Source of the DNA: Flavobacteriales bacterium UBA1531
GTDB taxonomy: Bacteria > Bacteroidota > Bacteroidia > Flavobacteriales_D > Sanyastnellaceae
DNA length: 14,395 nucleotides
Direction of reading: 5' to 3'
NCBI GenBank assembly: GCA_002323795.1
Contig: DCPZ01000026.1
Location: 4,925 to 19,319, forward strand
Below the pieces are notes generated by a model, which worked only from the letters and a program-made list of their open reading frames with translations, had not been told where the DNA came from and ran no database searches. A program made the translations under genes and the position numbers. Below, one piece after another: positions 13,579-14,395 of the stretch. Within the stretch, counting starts at the first letter, position 1, and each line of letters begins with the position of its first letter.

Positions 13579-14286
13579 ATGTTACAATACCCCCAAGAAG
13601 AACCCGATTTCGGCGTTGCACTGTCCACGAGTCTTGTACTCTTCGGTTTCGATGGGAGCGATTTGCAAGTACTGCTTGCGAAGAGTAAACGAGCACCCTA
13701 CGAAGGTGCGCTTTTCCTACCAAGTCGATACATCGCCGCAGATGATGACCTCATGTTATCGGCAAGGAAAATGTTCAAGCAATTATTTGGATATGAGGAT
13801 CCGGCTATGATTGAACAACTCCAGGCATTTGGAAAGGTATTTCGACATCCAGGAGGTCGCGTAATCAATGTTGCGCATTATGCTCTAGTTCGCAAGAGTG
13901 ACTTTCAGGCTTCAAATTGGGATGAGAATGATATGCAGTGGATTCCCTTCTCAGAAGTACCCGATCTGGCATTCGACCACAACGAAATTGTGCAATACGC
14001 GAAGGAGCGTTTGAAGCGTCGTGTCAAAAGACGGCCTGTAGGCTTTGGTTTGTTGCCCGACAAATTCACTCTGGGCCAATTGCAAAACCTCTATGAAATC
14101 GCACTTGGGAAGACGTTTGACAAGCGGAATTTTCGCAAAAAACTGTTCAAGACCACTTTGCTGATTGATCTGGATCAAAAGGCAGATGGACGAGCAGCAG
14201 GCCAGCATAAAGGTTCACAGCTCTTCTCCTTCAACAAGGAGAAGTACCAAAAGATGAAGATTCAGGGCTACGACTTCGTATTCTGA
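13579..14286 (+). CDS. NrtR/AraR-type transcriptional regulator with degenerate Nudix domain
   Basis: The 235-aa protein has a Nudix-like domain (about 10-140) fused to a C-terminal winged helix (about 150-235: 'RPVGFGLLPDKFTLGQLQNLYEIALG', 'DKRNFRKKLF'), the layout of NrtR-family regulators. These control NAD metabolism in some bacteria and sugar use, such as arabinose (AraR), in Bacteroides. The Nudix box (about 50-72) is degenerate. In a gapless alignment the family Gly1 is Arg50, Arg15 is Lys64, and the metal-binding glutamates 16, 19 and 20 are Met65, Gln68 and Leu69, so hydrolase activity should be lost and the domain probably only senses a ligand. 'EQLQAFGKVFRHPGGRVINVAHYALV' (79-104) is the usual NrtR segment. 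The gene is preceded by two sets of inverted repeats and converges on the partial gene at the right edge, with a 22-bp gap. No NAD or sugar gene is in the window to suggest a target. Confidence 0.88.
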   Translation: MLQYPQEEPDFGVALSTSLVLFGFDGSDLQVLLAKSKRAPYEGALFLPSRYIAADDDLMLSARKMFKQLFGYEDPAMIEQLQAFGKVFRHPGGRVINVAHYALVRKSDFQASNWDENDMQWIPFSEVPDLAFDHNEIVQYAKERLKRRVKRRPVGFGLLPDKFTLGQLQNLYEIALGKTFDKRNFRKKLFKTTLLIDLDQKADGRAAGQHKGSQLFSFNKEKYQKMKIQGYDFVF

Positions 14287-14308
14287 AACAGCATCTTTTG
14301 TTATTCGA

Positions 14309-14395
14309 TTATTCGCAATCAGTTCCAAATTCGCCTAGCAAAATTAGCAAGTCTGAAACTGTTACGACCCCATCACCATCGTTGTCTGCCGCGCA
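14309..14395 (-). CDS. C-terminus of a secreted protein with dockerin-like EF-hand loop (partial)
   Basis: An open minus-strand frame enters from the right edge and stops at TAA (14311-14309), giving 28 residues. It contains DNDGDGVVTVSD, a 12-residue EF-hand calcium loop with Asp at positions 1, 3, 5 and 12 and Gly at 6, followed by LLILLGEFG. This loop-plus-helix is the half-repeat found in dockerin type I modules and, as a single unit near the C-terminus, in many large secreted proteins of marine Flavobacteriales. A Cys lies three residues before the loop and another at the penultimate position. The bulk of the protein lies outside the window, so its function cannot be read. It converges on the Nudix-type regulator gene. 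Confidence 0.75.
   Translation of the reverse strand, partial: CAADNDGDGVVTVSDLLILLGEFGTDCE

Overview
The window looks like an ordinary chromosomal segment of a member of the Bacteroidota, most likely a marine or freshwater Flavobacteriales relative. The evidence is: a DUF4249 lipoprotein; the tgt-lptF/G pairing; a SiaB-family protein; the Bacteroidota-specific secreted protein usually labelled 'asparagine synthetase B'; several matches to the Bacteroidota promoter -7 motif TAnnTTTG; mostly weak Shine-Dalgarno sites; and the start of a secreted protein ending in a Ca-binding dockerin-like tail. All taxonomic statements are inference from gene content. Base composition looks balanced by eye and was not counted.

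Layout from left to right. (1) 2-874, +: a DUF4249 outer-membrane lipoprotein cut by the left edge just upstream of its lipobox. (2) 875-1438: a non-coding stretch holding an initiator tRNA-fMet on the minus strand with its own promoter and terminator, divergent from the next operon. (3) 1439-3221, +: era (ribosome-assembly GTPase) and ispE (MEP isoprenoid pathway), closely spaced. (4) 5503-3235, -: tgt (queuosine tRNA transglycosylase) and an LptF/LptG permease (LPS export), 4 bp apart, running convergently into ispE. (5) 5540-6901, +: a DUF554 membrane protein directly abutting a membrane-anchored lysozyme/transglycosylase-like protein. (6) 6965-7990, +: a WYL-domain transcriptional regulator, followed by an operator-like palindrome and two small unknown ORFs (93 and 33 codons). 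(7) 8516-9082, +: a SiaB-type HATPase protein without a visible SiaC partner. (8) 12019-9106, -: dnaB (replicative helicase), then the secreted 'asparagine synthetase B'-like protein, separated by a strong hairpin. (9) 12130-13497, +: a large lipoprotein with an Ig-like and a probable beta-propeller part. (10) 13579-14286, +: an NrtR/AraR-type regulator with a dead Nudix box and inverted repeats upstream. (11) 14309-14395, -: the C-terminal 28 residues of a secreted protein with an EF-hand/dockerin-like calcium loop and flanking cysteines, running off the right edge.

Most genes are housekeeping (translation, isoprenoids, LPS export, replication) interleaved with envelope lipoproteins and two regulators. 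I see no CRISPR array, insertion sequence, prophage, toxin-antitoxin or defence island, and no clear evidence of a new multi-gene system. The best leads are small: the dockerin-like tail at the edge, the regulator with stacked inverted repeats, the palindrome behind the WYL gene with its two small ORFs, the zinc-site-less Tgt, and the mis-named secreted 'AsnB'.
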